From Enterococcus sp. DIV2402 (GTDB lineage: Bacteria; Bacillota; Bacilli; Lactobacillales; Enterococcaceae): DNA of 64,000 nt. Positions 8,995-18,306 of the stretch are shown here, one piece after another; position 1 is the stretch's first letter; each line of letters starts with the position of its first letter. The position numbers and the translations under genes were made by a program. The stretch lies in assembly GCF_017426705.2 (NCBI RefSeq), contig NZ_CP147251.1, positions 664,501 through 728,500 on the forward strand, read 5' to 3'. Under the pieces are notes generated by a model, which ran no database searches, had not been told where the DNA came from, and saw nothing but the letters and a program-made list of their open reading frames with translations.

Positions 8995-10038
8995 GTGAAT
9001 CAGGAAAAATTTGGTGTAACAAAAACAGGAGAAGCTGTTTTTTTATATACGTTTGAAAATGAAAATGGATTAAAAATGACCGTTAGTAATATCGGGGCCG
9101 TCTTAACCAATCTATGGGTTCCAGATAAAGAAGGCACAGTGAGAGATGTCGTTTTAGGCTTTGATACTGTTGAAGGATATGAGGCAAACGATGATTTGTA
9201 TTTAGGTTCAACGATTGGCCGCAATGCGAATCGAATTGCAAATGCTTGTTTTGAATTAGATGGAGTAGTGTATCAATTGGCTAAAAATGATGGAGAAAAC
9301 AATCTGCATAGTGGAAAAGCTGGGTATCAATTAAGAGTTTGGGATGTTAAAACAGTAGATGAAATCAATAATAAGATTACATTTAGCCTGATTAGTCCAG
9401 ATGGCGATCAAGGCTATCCAGGGGAGTTGACTTTAGATGTGAGCTACCAATTAACAGAAAATTCAATAGTGATTACGTATCAAGGAAGTTCTTCTAAGGA
9501 TACAATATTGAATCCAACCAATCATAGTTATTTTAATTTGAATGGACACAATAGCGGAACAATTATAAATCATCGTCTGCAGTTACAGGCGAGCCACTTT
9601 ACACCAATGAAAGACAGCCAAGCAATTCCGACAGGTGAAATTCTTTCAGTTGAACAGACCCCAATGGACTTTAGAGTAGAAAAAACAATTGGAGAAGAGA
9701 TTGATCAAGCATATAGTCAACTCGTTTATGCGAAAGGATACGATCATAATTTTGTGTTAGATAATCTTACGAAAGACTTTGCTCGCTTGACAGGAGATCA
9801 AAGTGGGATTGTGATGGAAGCAACGACAAATCTACCAGGAGTCCAATTTTACACAGGCAACTTTATGTCACATACTTTAGGCAAAGAAGCAGCGGTTTAT
9901 CGTTTCCGAGAAGGCCTTTGTTTAGAAACGCAATATTTCCCTAATGCAGTCAATGAATCACAATTTAAAACACCTTTGTTGAAAAAAGAGGAAGTAGTAA
10001 ATTATCAAACAAGATATACGTTTAAAATTGACAAATAA
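8995..10038 (+). CDS. galM: Aldose 1-epimerase
   Basis: 347 residues from GTG 8995, chosen because GAGGA lies 8 nt upstream; an in-frame TTG at 8971 lacks a ribosome site. It interconverts alpha and beta anomers of free aldoses such as galactose. Family motifs: T-N-L-W-V-P near residue 38, the segment S-T-I-G-R-N-A-N-R-I-A-N near 70, the catalytic-type histidine in N-P-T-N-H-S-Y-F-N, and Y-D-H-N-F-V with G-V-Q-F-Y-T-G-N and C-L-E-T-Q toward the end. It follows the GH2/GH43 genes and would convert released sugars to the anomer needed by the kinase. Confidence 0.88.
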   Translation: MNQEKFGVTKTGEAVFLYTFENENGLKMTVSNIGAVLTNLWVPDKEGTVRDVVLGFDTVEGYEANDDLYLGSTIGRNANRIANACFELDGVVYQLAKNDGENNLHSGKAGYQLRVWDVKTVDEINNKITFSLISPDGDQGYPGELTLDVSYQLTENSIVITYQGSSSKDTILNPTNHSYFNLNGHNSGTIINHRLQLQASHFTPMKDSQAIPTGEILSVEQTPMDFRVEKTIGEEIDQAYSQLVYAKGYDHNFVLDNLTKDFARLTGDQSGIVMEATTNLPGVQFYTGNFMSHTLGKEAAVYRFREGLCLETQYFPNAVNESQFKTPLLKKEEVVNYQTRYTFKIDK

Positions 10039-10210
10039 AAAGAAAAAGCAAGCGTGAAAAATCAGAATATAATCGCATTTGTCACAAATAGATTCTGAAT
10101 AAATGAAATCAGAAGGGCTTTAGTAATGAAAATGCATAAACTCAGATTGAATTATTGTAAATTTCAAAAAACACCATAGAACATCACGTTTTTTGGTTGT
10201 GTTACAAAGT

Positions 10211-10430
10211 TTCTCAGTCTCTCTTTTTACGCTATAATTGGCATCCAAACTAGCGCTAATGGGAGGACAAAATCATGAATAACCATTTCAAAGAGAAATA
10301 ATATGACTATCGGTTCTGTTATTTTAAGGATAAGAACAACACCCTTATTAGGGGATTATCAGAACATCATTTTTAATCCATAATTAGTTTTTGAATGAAG
10401 ATAAAACTTTAGATTCATTCAAAAATAACG
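10211..10430 (+). promoter_or_regulatory. Orphan leader-like stretch: promoter, two tiny ORFs and hairpins
   Basis: The 461-bp gap between galM and the acetyltransferase is not empty. It has a TATAAT (10233-10238) with TTCTCA 16 bp upstream, then a strong GGGAGG (10261-10266) and an 8-codon ORF (10275-10301, M-N-N-H-F-K-E-K). One base later a 26-codon ORF follows (10303-10383). A 12-bp perfect stem (10388-10399 with 10414-10425) comes next. This is the layout of a translation-controlled attenuator, but no gene on the same strand follows; the next gene is convergent. It may be a relic whose target gene was lost, or a small RNA. Confidence 0.4.
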
Positions 10431-10499
10431 AGGTCAAGAATCTACTGCATAGTACATGAATTACTAGTGCAAGTTGTTAGCCAATCTTTGTATTGGAGC

Positions 10500-11033
10500 T
10501 TAAATATTTTTATATATCGAATACTGGCATTTTTTACAGTTTAAATTATCTGAAAATTCTTTGTATACAATTCCCTCATATTCGAAACCACTTTTTTTTA
10601 ATACTCGCCCAGACTGTGGATTCATTGGATCATGAAATCCTTCTATTTTTTTTACAACCGTATTCTCAAATAGATATGTAACAACTGCTGTAAGTGCTTC
10701 TGTCGTATACCCGTTAGACCACCACTGTTCACCAATTACATACCCAATTTCCATGATATTTTCTTCTTTATTGTAGTGTGTAACTGTGATAGATCCAATC
10801 AATGTCTTGCTAACAGAAAGTTCGATACCCCAGTCAAAAAAATTAGGATCAGAATATTTTAGCAATCTTTTGGAGATGCTTTTTTCGACTGAAGCAATAT
10901 TTGAATGTGGTGCCCAAGTAAGGAAATGAGTTACTTTTTTATTTGAAGCCCAGTTATTATACATCTGAATAGCGTCATTCAATTCAAATTTCCTTAAAAT
11001 CAATCTTTCTGTAATTATGGTATGTGTTCCCAT
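10500..11033 (-). CDS. GNAT N-acetyltransferase, RimJ/RimL type
   Basis: 177 residues from ATG 11033, which has AGGAGG 8 nt upstream; the frame is open further back but without a ribosome site. It starts T-E-R-L-I-L-R-K-F, the usual opening of RimJ/RimL-like acetyltransferases, and contains the acetyl-CoA region E-I-G-Y-V-I-G-E-Q-W-W-S-N-G-Y-T-T-E-A. Such enzymes acetylate protein N-termini or small amines using acetyl-CoA. The substrate is unknown; neither neighbour suggests one. Confidence 0.8.
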   Translation of the reverse strand: MGTHTIITERLILRKFELNDAIQMYNNWASNKKVTHFLTWAPHSNIASVEKSISKRLLKYSDPNFFDWGIELSVSKTLIGSITVTHYNKEENIMEIGYVIGEQWWSNGYTTEALTAVVTYLFENTVVKKIEGFHDPMNPQSGRVLKKSGFEYEGIVYKEFSDNLNCKKCQYSIYKNI

Positions 11034-11208
11034 ACTTATACCTCCTATAAGCCTAAAATATTCCAATCAATTAAACAAAGAAAATAAAAAAATCCCCGCT
11101 AAGAATTTTCTTTGCGGGAATCTATTTTATTTTTGATTGATAGTTATCTTTTTACACTAACTGAAAAGCTGTTAAAGTAAGATATATCGTTCAATTTATG
11201 TTTATGAA

Positions 11209-12773
11209 TTATTCCCACTCCACTGTTGAAGGTGGTTTGCTCGTAATATCATACACGATGCGGTTTACGTGTGCGACTTCGTTTACGATACGGACAGAGA
11301 TTTTTTGCAAGACATCCCAAGGGACACGAGCAAAGTCAGCGGTCATCCCATCGATTGACGTTACGGCACGGATACCAACTGTGTAGTCGTAGGTACGGCC
11401 ATCGCCCATTACACCAACTGAACGGATACCTGGTAAGACTGTGAAGTATTGCCAGATGTCACGGTCTAAGCCGGCTGCGGCAATTTCTTCACGCAAGATA
11501 GCGTCCGAGTCACGTACGATTTCTAATTTTTCTTCCGTGATTTCGCCCAATACACGGATACCTAAACCAGGACCTGGGAATGGTTGGCGCCATACGATAG
11601 AGTCTGGCATACCTAATTCAGTACCTAATGCACGAACTTCGTCTTTAAATAATGTATCAAGAGGTTCAATTAAAGCAAATTGCATGTCTTCTGGTAATCC
11701 ACCTACATTATGGTGAGATTTAATTGTTTGTGCTGTTTCAGTACCAGATTCAATGATGTCTGTATACAACGTACCTTGTGCTAAGAAAGCAACACTGCCG
11801 TCGCTGGCAATTTTTGTTGCTTCGTCGTCAAAGACGTACACAAATTCGTTACCAATGATTTTACGTTTTTCTTCTGGATCAGAAACGCCAGCTAATTTTG
11901 ATAAGAAACGATCATGTGCATCGACTTTTACGATGTTTAAGCCAAATTTGCCACCTAACATTTCCATGACTTGTTCTGCTTCGCCTTTACGCAATAACCC
12001 GTGGTCAACAAAGATACAAGTTAATTGGTCGCCGATAGCTTTTTGAAGTAATACACCCACAACAGAAGAATCAACACCGCCAGATAAACCTAGCAATACT
12101 TTTTTATCGCCAACAGTTTGACGGATTTCTTCAATTTTCATATCGATGAAGTTTTCCATGCTCCAGTCGCCTGTACATTGACAAACATCTAATGCAAAGT
12201 GTTTTAGTAAATCATTGCCGTATTCAGAATGACGGACTTCTGGATGAAATTGCACGCCGTACATTTGGCGTTCGCTATTTTGGATTGAAGCGATTGGGCA
12301 ATCTTTACTTGTTGCCACTGTTTCAAAGCCTGCAGGTGCTTGTGTTACTAAGTCACCATGACTCATCCAAACGGTTTGTTTTTCAGGAGTGCTAGCGAAT
12401 AAATGAGCAGCATCATCAATAATTTCTAATTCTGCTTTTCCGTATTCTTTATTTTTGCTGGTTCAACTTTACCGCCTAATTTGTAGGTGATTAGTTGCAT
12501 TCCATAGCAAATACCTAATACTGGAATCCCTAACTCAAAAATTTCTTCATCAATACCAAAAGAACCTTCGTCGTAGACACTATTTGGTCCACCTGATAAG
12601 ATGATTCCTTTTGGATTGATTGCTTTCACTTCTTCAGCAGTGATACGATGGCTCAATAATTCAGAAAAGACACCGAATTCGCGGATACGACGTGTAATCA
12701 GTTGGTTATACTGACTGCCGTAATCCAAGACGATAATCTTTTCAACGTTTGGCAAGTTGTCAACGTTTGTCAC
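11209..12773 (-). pseudogene. guaA: GMP synthase gene with a one-base frameshift
   Basis: Glutamine-hydrolysing GMP synthase makes GMP from XMP. The N-terminal amidotransferase part begins at GTG 12773 (AGAGG upstream), shows G-I-C-Y-G-M-Q-L with the catalytic cysteine, and reads G-G-K-V-E-P-A before going out of frame and stopping near 12426. The rest continues in another frame without a stop: M-S-H-G-D, the ATP-pyrophosphatase loop S-G-G-V-D-S-S, and the family's end S-T-V-E-W-E. Restoring one A in the A run (T run 12452-12456 on the plus strand) gives an intact protein of about 521 residues, the expected length. It is either a real mutation or a homopolymer sequencing error. It lies 112 bp after coaA. 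Confidence 0.9.
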
Positions 12774-12885
12774 TATAAATTACCTCTATTCTATTTGATT
12801 TATGAAAAATAAATTTTCAAACTAAAATGAACTGCCTTTATGATAAATGAGGCGTATGAAATTTGCAAAAACAACGGATTGATTT

Positions 12886-13809
12886 TCAATATTTTCTTAA
12901 AAAGACTTGGTCAATCTGATGGTTTGCGGTTTTATGAAGAATGATATCGGCACGACTACGCGTCGGTAAAATATATTCTGTTAAGTTTTTGAGATTGACA
13001 TTTTTCCAAACCGACTGTGCCATTTTCAAAGCATCCTGTCGATCACCAATCGCGAACTTGTAATAATAATTATTTGGTTCTTGAAAAGCAGTGTCTAAGA
13101 GTGATTCGAAACGTTCTAAGTACCACGTTTCGATTAATTTTGGCGCAGCGTCCACAAAAATTGAAAAGTCAAAGAAGTCACTGACATAAATCTGTTGATT
13201 TGCGGGTAACTGCAAGACATTAATTCCTTCAACAATCAGAATATCTGGTTGCGAAATCGTTTCAAATTCACCCTCTACAATATCATATACTTGATGAGAG
13301 TAAGTGGGAATTTGTAAATTATTTTCTCCCGATTTTACACTATTTAAAAATTGAATCAAACGCTCCATATCATAACTTTCAGGGAACCCTTTGCGCTCCA
13401 TCAAGCCACGTTCAGACAAGATACGATTAGGATACAAGAAACCATCTGTTGTGATTAATTGAACGCTGTGTCGTGGAAATAAACGGGCTAATAATGTTTG
13501 CACCAAACGTGCGGTCGTGCTTTTTCCTACCGCAACGCTCCCAGCAATACCAATAATAAATGGCGGAACTTTGACATAGCGATGTAAAAAAAGTCCCTTA
13601 CTTAACGTCAACGACTCAAATTCTTTCATATATAGATGAATCATGTGGCATAAAGGAATATAAACATCTTCTACATCTTGCATGGAGATGCGGTCATTTA
13701 AACTTTTGATATTATCTAATTCTTCTTGCGTTAAGGGCATATGTTCTCTAGTATAAAAACCTTGCCATTCTTCACGAGGAATTTGATAGTAATTCATCTG
13801 TTCCTTCAT
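12886..13809 (-). CDS. coaA: Pantothenate kinase, type I
   Basis: 307 residues. It phosphorylates pantothenate with ATP in the first step of coenzyme A synthesis in the cytoplasm. The P-loop G-S-V-A-V-G-K-S lies at residues 90-97, followed by the type I features L-I-T-T-D-G-F-L-Y-P and E-G-I-N-V-L-Q. The length matches CoaA rather than the unrelated type II or III enzymes. GGAGG precedes ATG 13809. It is divergent from the rsmC-like gene and upstream of guaA on the same strand. Confidence 0.93.
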   Translation of the reverse strand: MKEQMNYYQIPREEWQGFYTREHMPLTQEELDNIKSLNDRISMQDVEDVYIPLCHMIHLYMKEFESLTLSKGLFLHRYVKVPPFIIGIAGSVAVGKSTTARLVQTLLARLFPRHSVQLITTDGFLYPNRILSERGLMERKGFPESYDMERLIQFLNSVKSGENNLQIPTYSHQVYDIVEGEFETISQPDILIVEGINVLQLPANQQIYVSDFFDFSIFVDAAPKLIETWYLERFESLLDTAFQEPNNYYYKFAIGDRQDALKMAQSVWKNVNLKNLTEYILPTRSRADIILHKTANHQIDQVFLRKY

Positions 13810-13974
13810 CAGAAACCTCCTTCAATCACTCGAAAATAGTGTAACATAAAAAGAGAAGGTCTTACAGAAGAAGTCATGAAAAAGAAAAAATTCTCTTGCA
13901 GAAAAGAAAAGATAGTTTACAAGAAAGATTTTTTCGGTATGATGGAAGAAAACAGACGATAAAAGAGGGAAAAC

Positions 13975-14580
13975 ATGAGTAATCATTATTATAGTCAAAA
14001 ACCAGATACGGCACATGATTTTGAAGAATGGTATTTTGAATTAAAAGGAAAAAAATTTCATTTTGTAACGGACAGTGGTGTTTTTTCCAGAGATACCGTT
14101 GACTATGGTTCACGTGTATTAATTGATGCATTTGAATGGGATGAATTGCCAGAGGGATCTATTTTAGATTTAGGCTGTGGCTATGGACCCATTGGCTTGT
14201 CTTTGGCGTATGCCAGTGGACGCCTAGTTGAAATGGTTGACGTAAATGAACGGGCAGTTGAGTTAGCACAACGCAATGCAACGCGTAATCATATTGAGAC
14301 TGTTGACATTCATACGTCATATATCTATGAAACATTACATCATGAAAAATATGCTGCCATTTTAAGCAATCCACCAATTCGTGCGGGCAAACAAGTCGTT
14401 CATGAAATTCTAACCGAAGCCCATCCTCGTTTGCATATGGGCGGAACGTTAACAATTGTGATTCAGAAGAAACAAGGCGCGCCAAGTGCACAAAAGAAAA
14501 TGGAAGATACCTTTGGCAATGCTACGATTATCAAAAAAGATAAAGGTTATTACATTATTCAAAGTGTGAAAGAAGAGTAA
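13975..14580 (+). CDS. RsmC-like class I SAM-dependent methyltransferase
   Basis: 201 residues. The SAM-binding motif L-D-L-G-C-G-Y-G-P-I-G lies near residue 63, and S-N-P-P-I near residue 127 is the target-base motif of N2-guanine/N6-adenine RNA methyltransferases. It has the length of the single-domain RsmC-like proteins of Firmicutes, probably modifying a guanine of 16S rRNA. AGAGGG precedes ATG 13975. A terminator follows directly, so it is probably transcribed alone. Confidence 0.85.
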   Translation: MSNHYYSQKPDTAHDFEEWYFELKGKKFHFVTDSGVFSRDTVDYGSRVLIDAFEWDELPEGSILDLGCGYGPIGLSLAYASGRLVEMVDVNERAVELAQRNATRNHIETVDIHTSYIYETLHHEKYAAILSNPPIRAGKQVVHEILTEAHPRLHMGGTLTIVIQKKQGAPSAQKKMEDTFGNATIIKKDKGYYIIQSVKEE

Positions 14581-14588
14581 AAAATATA

Positions 14589-14620
14589 ACGGCAATCGCA
14601 ATTGATTGTCGTTTTTTTTT
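14589..14620 (+). terminator. Rho-independent terminator after the methyltransferase
   Basis: ACGGCAATC (14589-14597) pairs with GATTGTCGT (14604-14612) with one G-U pair, followed by a run of T to 14620. Confidence 0.85.
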
Positions 14621-14669
14621 GAAAATTTTGCTAAACTGAGCTTGAGAATATGAATGAAAGGAGTAGAAC

Positions 14670-15689
14670 ATGAAGCTAACGATTCGACAAATTGCAGAAA
14701 TGGCGGGTGTTTCGGTTACCACTGTCTCACAAATCTTGAATAACAAAGGAAGTCGCTTTAGTGACGCTACGCGAAAAAAAGTCTTAGATATTGTGAATGA
14801 ACATCAATACAAACCAGATTTTTTTGCTTCGAATTTAATCACACGTCACTCCAAAACGATAGGCATGATTGTTCCTGATGTCACGGATTTTTTCTTTTCA
14901 AAAATTGTAGAAGGCGCTGAAAGCTATATGAATCCCTTAGGCTACATGCTAATTTTGTGCAATTCGCATCACAGTTTGGAAAAGGAACAACAACTGTTAA
15001 AACAATTAGCACATCGCGCAGTAGATGGTATTCTCTTAGCAACACCAAATCAATTACCAGAAGAAGTTGGCGTGCAACATTCTTTTTATAATAAGATGCC
15101 CATGATTTTGATTGATCGTGGAATTAACCAACGTGAAGCTGGCCGTTTGATTGTAAAAGAATACGAAGGTGCGTATCAAGCTGTTAATTATTTGATTTCG
15201 CAAGGCCATCGTAATATCGGTTTATTGAAAGAAAAGACGGGCTATTATCAGTTAGAAGAACGTTATAATGGTTATCGCCATGCGTTGAAGGATGCTGAGA
15301 TCATGTTTAAACGTCAATGGGTTGTGGATGGCGAATTAACGGTTGCAGGTGGTTACTTAGCCGCGAAGGAATTACTACGTTCAAAAGATATCACGGCCAT
15401 TTTCTGTGGCAATGATGCAATGGCGATTGGCTGTTATCAAGCAATTTATGAACAAGGAAAAAAGGTGCCTGACGATATTTCGGTAGTCGGTTTCGATGGT
15501 TTGAAGCTATCGGCATACACGACACCACCGTTAACTACTGTGATGCAACCAACCTTTGAGATTGGGTTTACAGCAGCGAAATTCTTGGTGGATGCAATTG
15601 AGTTTCCAGAAAGACGAATTCCTAATAAAATTTTTGATACAAAATTAATAATTCGTGAGAGCGTGAAGGATATTTCAAGCGTAAACTAA
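14670..15689 (+). CDS. LacI-family transcriptional regulator
   Basis: 339 residues. The N-terminal helix-turn-helix reads T-I-R-Q-I-A-E-M-A-G-V-S-V-T-T-V-S-Q-I-L-N (about 3-23), then a hinge and a periplasmic-binding-protein-like sensor domain (I-G-M-I-V-P-D-V-T-D-F-F-F from about 64; closing D-D-I-S-V-V-G-F-D-G). AAAGGAG precedes ATG 14670. It lies 175 bp before pdp in the same direction, so it probably controls the nucleoside genes or ribose-type metabolism and senses a sugar or sugar phosphate. The palindrome at 15751-15768 is a candidate operator. Effector unknown. Confidence 0.82.
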   Translation: MKLTIRQIAEMAGVSVTTVSQILNNKGSRFSDATRKKVLDIVNEHQYKPDFFASNLITRHSKTIGMIVPDVTDFFFSKIVEGAESYMNPLGYMLILCNSHHSLEKEQQLLKQLAHRAVDGILLATPNQLPEEVGVQHSFYNKMPMILIDRGINQREAGRLIVKEYEGAYQAVNYLISQGHRNIGLLKEKTGYYQLEERYNGYRHALKDAEIMFKRQWVVDGELTVAGGYLAAKELLRSKDITAIFCGNDAMAIGCYQAIYEQGKKVPDDISVVGFDGLKLSAYTTPPLTTVMQPTFEIGFTAAKFLVDAIEFPERRIPNKIFDTKLIIRESVKDISSVN

Positions 15690-15750
15690 AGGAAAAAGAA
15701 AAGGCTTAAGTTTACGTTTGACAATTCATTTGTAGTCATGTATTCTTGTT

Positions 15751-15768
15751 TTTGAAAAGGGTTTCAAA
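15751..15768. promoter_or_regulatory. Palindromic operator or cre-like site before pdp
   Basis: TTTGAAAAGGGTTTCAAA has 7-bp perfect arms. The inner 14 bases match the CcpA consensus except for the central C. It may be the operator of the adjacent LacI-family protein, a weak cre, or both. A TATAAT at 15828-15833 downstream may be the pdp promoter, though its -35 is poor. Confidence 0.5.
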
Positions 15769-15864
15769 AAATGTTAGTATCAAGTAAAACAGTTTACTAA
15801 AGTGTTTTACCTGATGAAAAAGTATTGTATAATAGATGAGATGCAGGAAGTGAGGTTCAAGTCT

Positions 15865-17166
15865 ATGCGAATGGTGGATTTGATAGAAAAAAAACGCGAT
15901 GGGGGCACATTGTCAGAAGAAGAGATTCAATATATTGTGACTGAATATACCGAGAATCGAATACCTGACTACCAAGTGAGTGCCTTGCTCATGGCGATTT
16001 TTTATGAGGACATGACGGATGAAGAGATTACGGCATTGACGTTAGCCATGGCTAATTCCGGTGAAGTAATTGACTTGTCATCAATTGATGGTATTAAAGT
16101 GGACAAACATTCAACAGGTGGCGTTGGAGACACTACGACGTTAATCTTAGCACCGCTTGTTGCAAGTGTAGGCGTGCCAGTAGCAAAAATGTCTGGACGT
16201 GGATTAGGTTATACAGGAGGCACCTTGGATAAATTGGAAGCAATTCCAGGTTTCCAAATTGAATTATCAGAAGAACGATTTATTGAACTCGTCAACGAAA
16301 GCCAAGTGGCGGTCATCGGACAATCTGGTAATTTAGCACCTGCAGATAAGAAGTTATATGCGTTACGTGATGTGACTGCTACAGTAAATTCGATTCCGTT
16401 AATTGCAAGTTCGATTATGAGTAAAAAGATTGCGGCAGGTGCTGACGCAATTGTTTTAGATGTAACAACTGGTGATGGTGCCTTTATGAAAAACTTAGAT
16501 GACGCACGTCGCTTAGCACACACAATGGTTCGCATTGGAAAATTAGCCAATCGTCAGACGATGGCTGTGATTTCTGATATGTCACAACCTTTGGGAGAAG
16601 CCATTGGTAATAGTTTAGAAGTAGTTGAGGCAATCGAAACGCTGCAAGGAAAAGGTCCAGAAGATTTAGTGGAAATGTGTTATGCCTTAGGAAGCCAAAT
16701 GGTTGTTTTAGCGAAAAAAGCTGAAACGTTGGCAGAAGCTCGTCAATTATTAGAAAAAGCTTTGGATTCTGGTGCTGCGTTAGAAAAATTCAAAGAGATG
16801 ATTCACAATCAAGGTGGCGATGTATCAGTTATTGATAAACCAGAACGTTTATTAACAGCAAAATATGAAATTGCTTTCCCAGCGAAGAAAACCGGGGTAG
16901 TCACTAAATTAGTTGCTAATGAGTTAGGGATTGCAGCAATGATGTTAGGTGCTGGTCGTCGGACAAAAGAAGATGCAATTGATTATGCGGTTGGTTTAAA
17001 ACTGCATAAAAAAGTTGGCGAAGAAATTCAAGAAGGCGAAGCATTGTTAACAATTTATAGTAACACCGAAGATATTGAAGAAGTAACAGCATTATTAGAG
17101 CAATATATTGAAATTGGTGAAACCGGAGAAGAACCTCCGTTAATTCATGAAATTATTACAGAATAG
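15865..17166 (+). CDS. pdp: Pyrimidine-nucleoside phosphorylase
   Basis: 433 residues from ATG 15865, chosen because GAGG precedes it and the protein then begins [10 protein letters not shown] as usual for the family; the frame is open from 15802. It splits uridine and thymidine with phosphate into base and (deoxy)ribose 1-phosphate. The signature K-H-S-T-G-G-V-G-D lies near residue 80 and [14 protein letters not shown] near residue 110. First enzyme of the nucleoside operon; deoC starts 13 bp downstream. Confidence 0.93.
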   Translation: MRMVDLIEKKRDGGTLSEEEIQYIVTEYTENRIPDYQVSALLMAIFYEDMTDEEITALTLAMANSGEVIDLSSIDGIKVDKHSTGGVGDTTTLILAPLVASVGVPVAKMSGRGLGYTGGTLDKLEAIPGFQIELSEERFIELVNESQVAVIGQSGNLAPADKKLYALRDVTATVNSIPLIASSIMSKKIAAGADAIVLDVTTGDGAFMKNLDDARRLAHTMVRIGKLANRQTMAVISDMSQPLGEAIGNSLEVVEAIETLQGKGPEDLVEMCYALGSQMVVLAKKAETLAEARQLLEKALDSGAALEKFKEMIHNQGGDVSVIDKPERLLTAKYEIAFPAKKTGVVTKLVANELGIAAMMLGAGRRTKEDAIDYAVGLKLHKKVGEEIQEGEALLTIYSNTEDIEEVTALLEQYIEIGETGEEPPLIHEIITE

Positions 17167-17179
17167 GACGTGTAAAAAG

Positions 17180-17842
17180 ATGGAATTAAACCGAATGATG
17201 GACCACACTATCTTAAAAGCAGATACTCCAAAATCAGAAGTATTACGCATTATTGAAGAAGCGAAAAAATATCATTTTTATTCTGTTTGTGTGAATCCAG
17301 TATGGGTTTCATTAGCAGCAGAGGAATTAAAAGGCGAACCTGTTTCTGTTTGCACAGTTATTGGCTTTCCATTAGGAGCATCGACTACCGCAACCAAAGT
17401 TTTTGAAACAGAAGATGCGATTAAAAATGGCGCTGATGAAGTCGATATGGTTATCTCTGTCGGTCAATTAAAATCAGGAGATTACGAAGCGGTACAAAAT
17501 GATATTGCTGGCGTAGTTACTGCTGCAAAAGATCGTGCGTTAGTGAAAGTTATTCTTGAAACATGTCTTTTAACAGATGAAGAGATTGTCAGAGCTTGTG
17601 AATTAGCTAAAGCAGCAGGAGCAGATTTTGTTAAAACATCTACCGGCTTTTCGACTGGTGGAGCGGATGTGAATGATGTTCGTTTAATGCGTGAAACAGT
17701 GGGACCAGAAATGGGTGTCAAAGCTTCAGGCGGTATCCACAACGAAGCGCAAGCCTTAGCAATGGTAGAAGCGGGCGCAAGCCGTCTGGGAACAAGTGCT
17801 AGTGTGGCAATTATTTCAGGAGCAAATGGCACAGGCTATTAA
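17180..17842 (+). CDS. deoC: Deoxyribose-phosphate aldolase
   Basis: 220 residues from ATG 17180. It cleaves deoxyribose 5-phosphate to acetaldehyde and glyceraldehyde 3-phosphate. The Schiff-base lysine is Lys152 in F-V-K-T-S-T-G-F; Asp89 (D-E-V-D-M-V) and the segment V-K-V-I-L-E-T are also present. Length is normal. It takes up the product formed by Pdp or DeoD plus DeoB. cdd follows after 10 bp. Confidence 0.94.
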   Translation: MELNRMMDHTILKADTPKSEVLRIIEEAKKYHFYSVCVNPVWVSLAAEELKGEPVSVCTVIGFPLGASTTATKVFETEDAIKNGADEVDMVISVGQLKSGDYEAVQNDIAGVVTAAKDRALVKVILETCLLTDEEIVRACELAKAAGADFVKTSTGFSTGGADVNDVRLMRETVGPEMGVKASGGIHNEAQALAMVEAGASRLGTSASVAIISGANGTGY

Positions 17843-17852
17843 GAGGTGGCAA

Positions 17853-18248
17853 ATGAAAGCAAAAGAAGATTGGATTCAAACGGCCATCGATGCGTTAGAT
17901 AAAGCGTATGTACCGTATTCACACTTTCCAGTGGGTGCCTGCTTAGTCACAAAAGATGGGAAAGTTTATCAAGGGCTAAACATTGAAAATGCGTCGTATG
18001 GATTAAGCAACTGTGCGGAACGGACAGCAATTTTTAAAGCTATTTCTGAAGGTGAACGAGAATTTCAACATTTAGTGGTAGCCGGACATACACCAGAACC
18101 AATTGCACCATGTGGCGCTTGTCGTCAAGTAATTGCTGAGTTTTGCCAATCGGATATGCCCGTAACGTTGGTCGGTGATGATGGTGTAACCAAAGAAACA
18201 ACTGTGGGAGAGTTATTACCGTATTCTTTCACGAACAAAGATTTATAA
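17853..18248 (+). CDS. cdd: Cytidine deaminase
   Basis: 131 residues from ATG 17853 (AAGAGGTGG upstream). It deaminates cytidine and deoxycytidine to uridine forms so that Pdp can use them. The zinc site is complete: N-C-A-E-R-T-A with the proton-shuttle glutamate, and P-C-G-A-C-R-Q-V. The substrate motif N-I-E-N-A-S-Y is present. This is the small homotetrameric class. Confidence 0.94.
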   Translation: MKAKEDWIQTAIDALDKAYVPYSHFPVGACLVTKDGKVYQGLNIENASYGLSNCAERTAIFKAISEGEREFQHLVVAGHTPEPIAPCGACRQVIAEFCQSDMPVTLVGDDGVTKETTVGELLPYSFTNKDL

Positions 18249-18253
18249 GAATT

Positions 18254-18270
18254 AACAGTCAGTGACTGTT
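18254..18270 (+). other. Small hairpin between cdd and the first bmpA gene
   Basis: AACAGTC and GACTGTT flank an AGT loop. No T tract follows directly, so this is probably a processing or pausing structure at the switch from enzyme genes to transporter genes rather than a full terminator. Confidence 0.4.
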
Positions 18271-18306
18271 GAAAATAAAACTATTTTAGTAGGGGGCTTT
18301 ATACAG

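Noticed and set aside
10493..10681. Plus-strand open frame opposite the acetyltransferase gene
   Set aside because: It is antisense to a well-supported GNAT gene and has no ribosome site or family resemblance.
12774..12885. Possible purine riboswitch upstream of guaA
   Set aside because: The 112-bp gap shows no conserved purine aptamer core or paired loops that I can identify.
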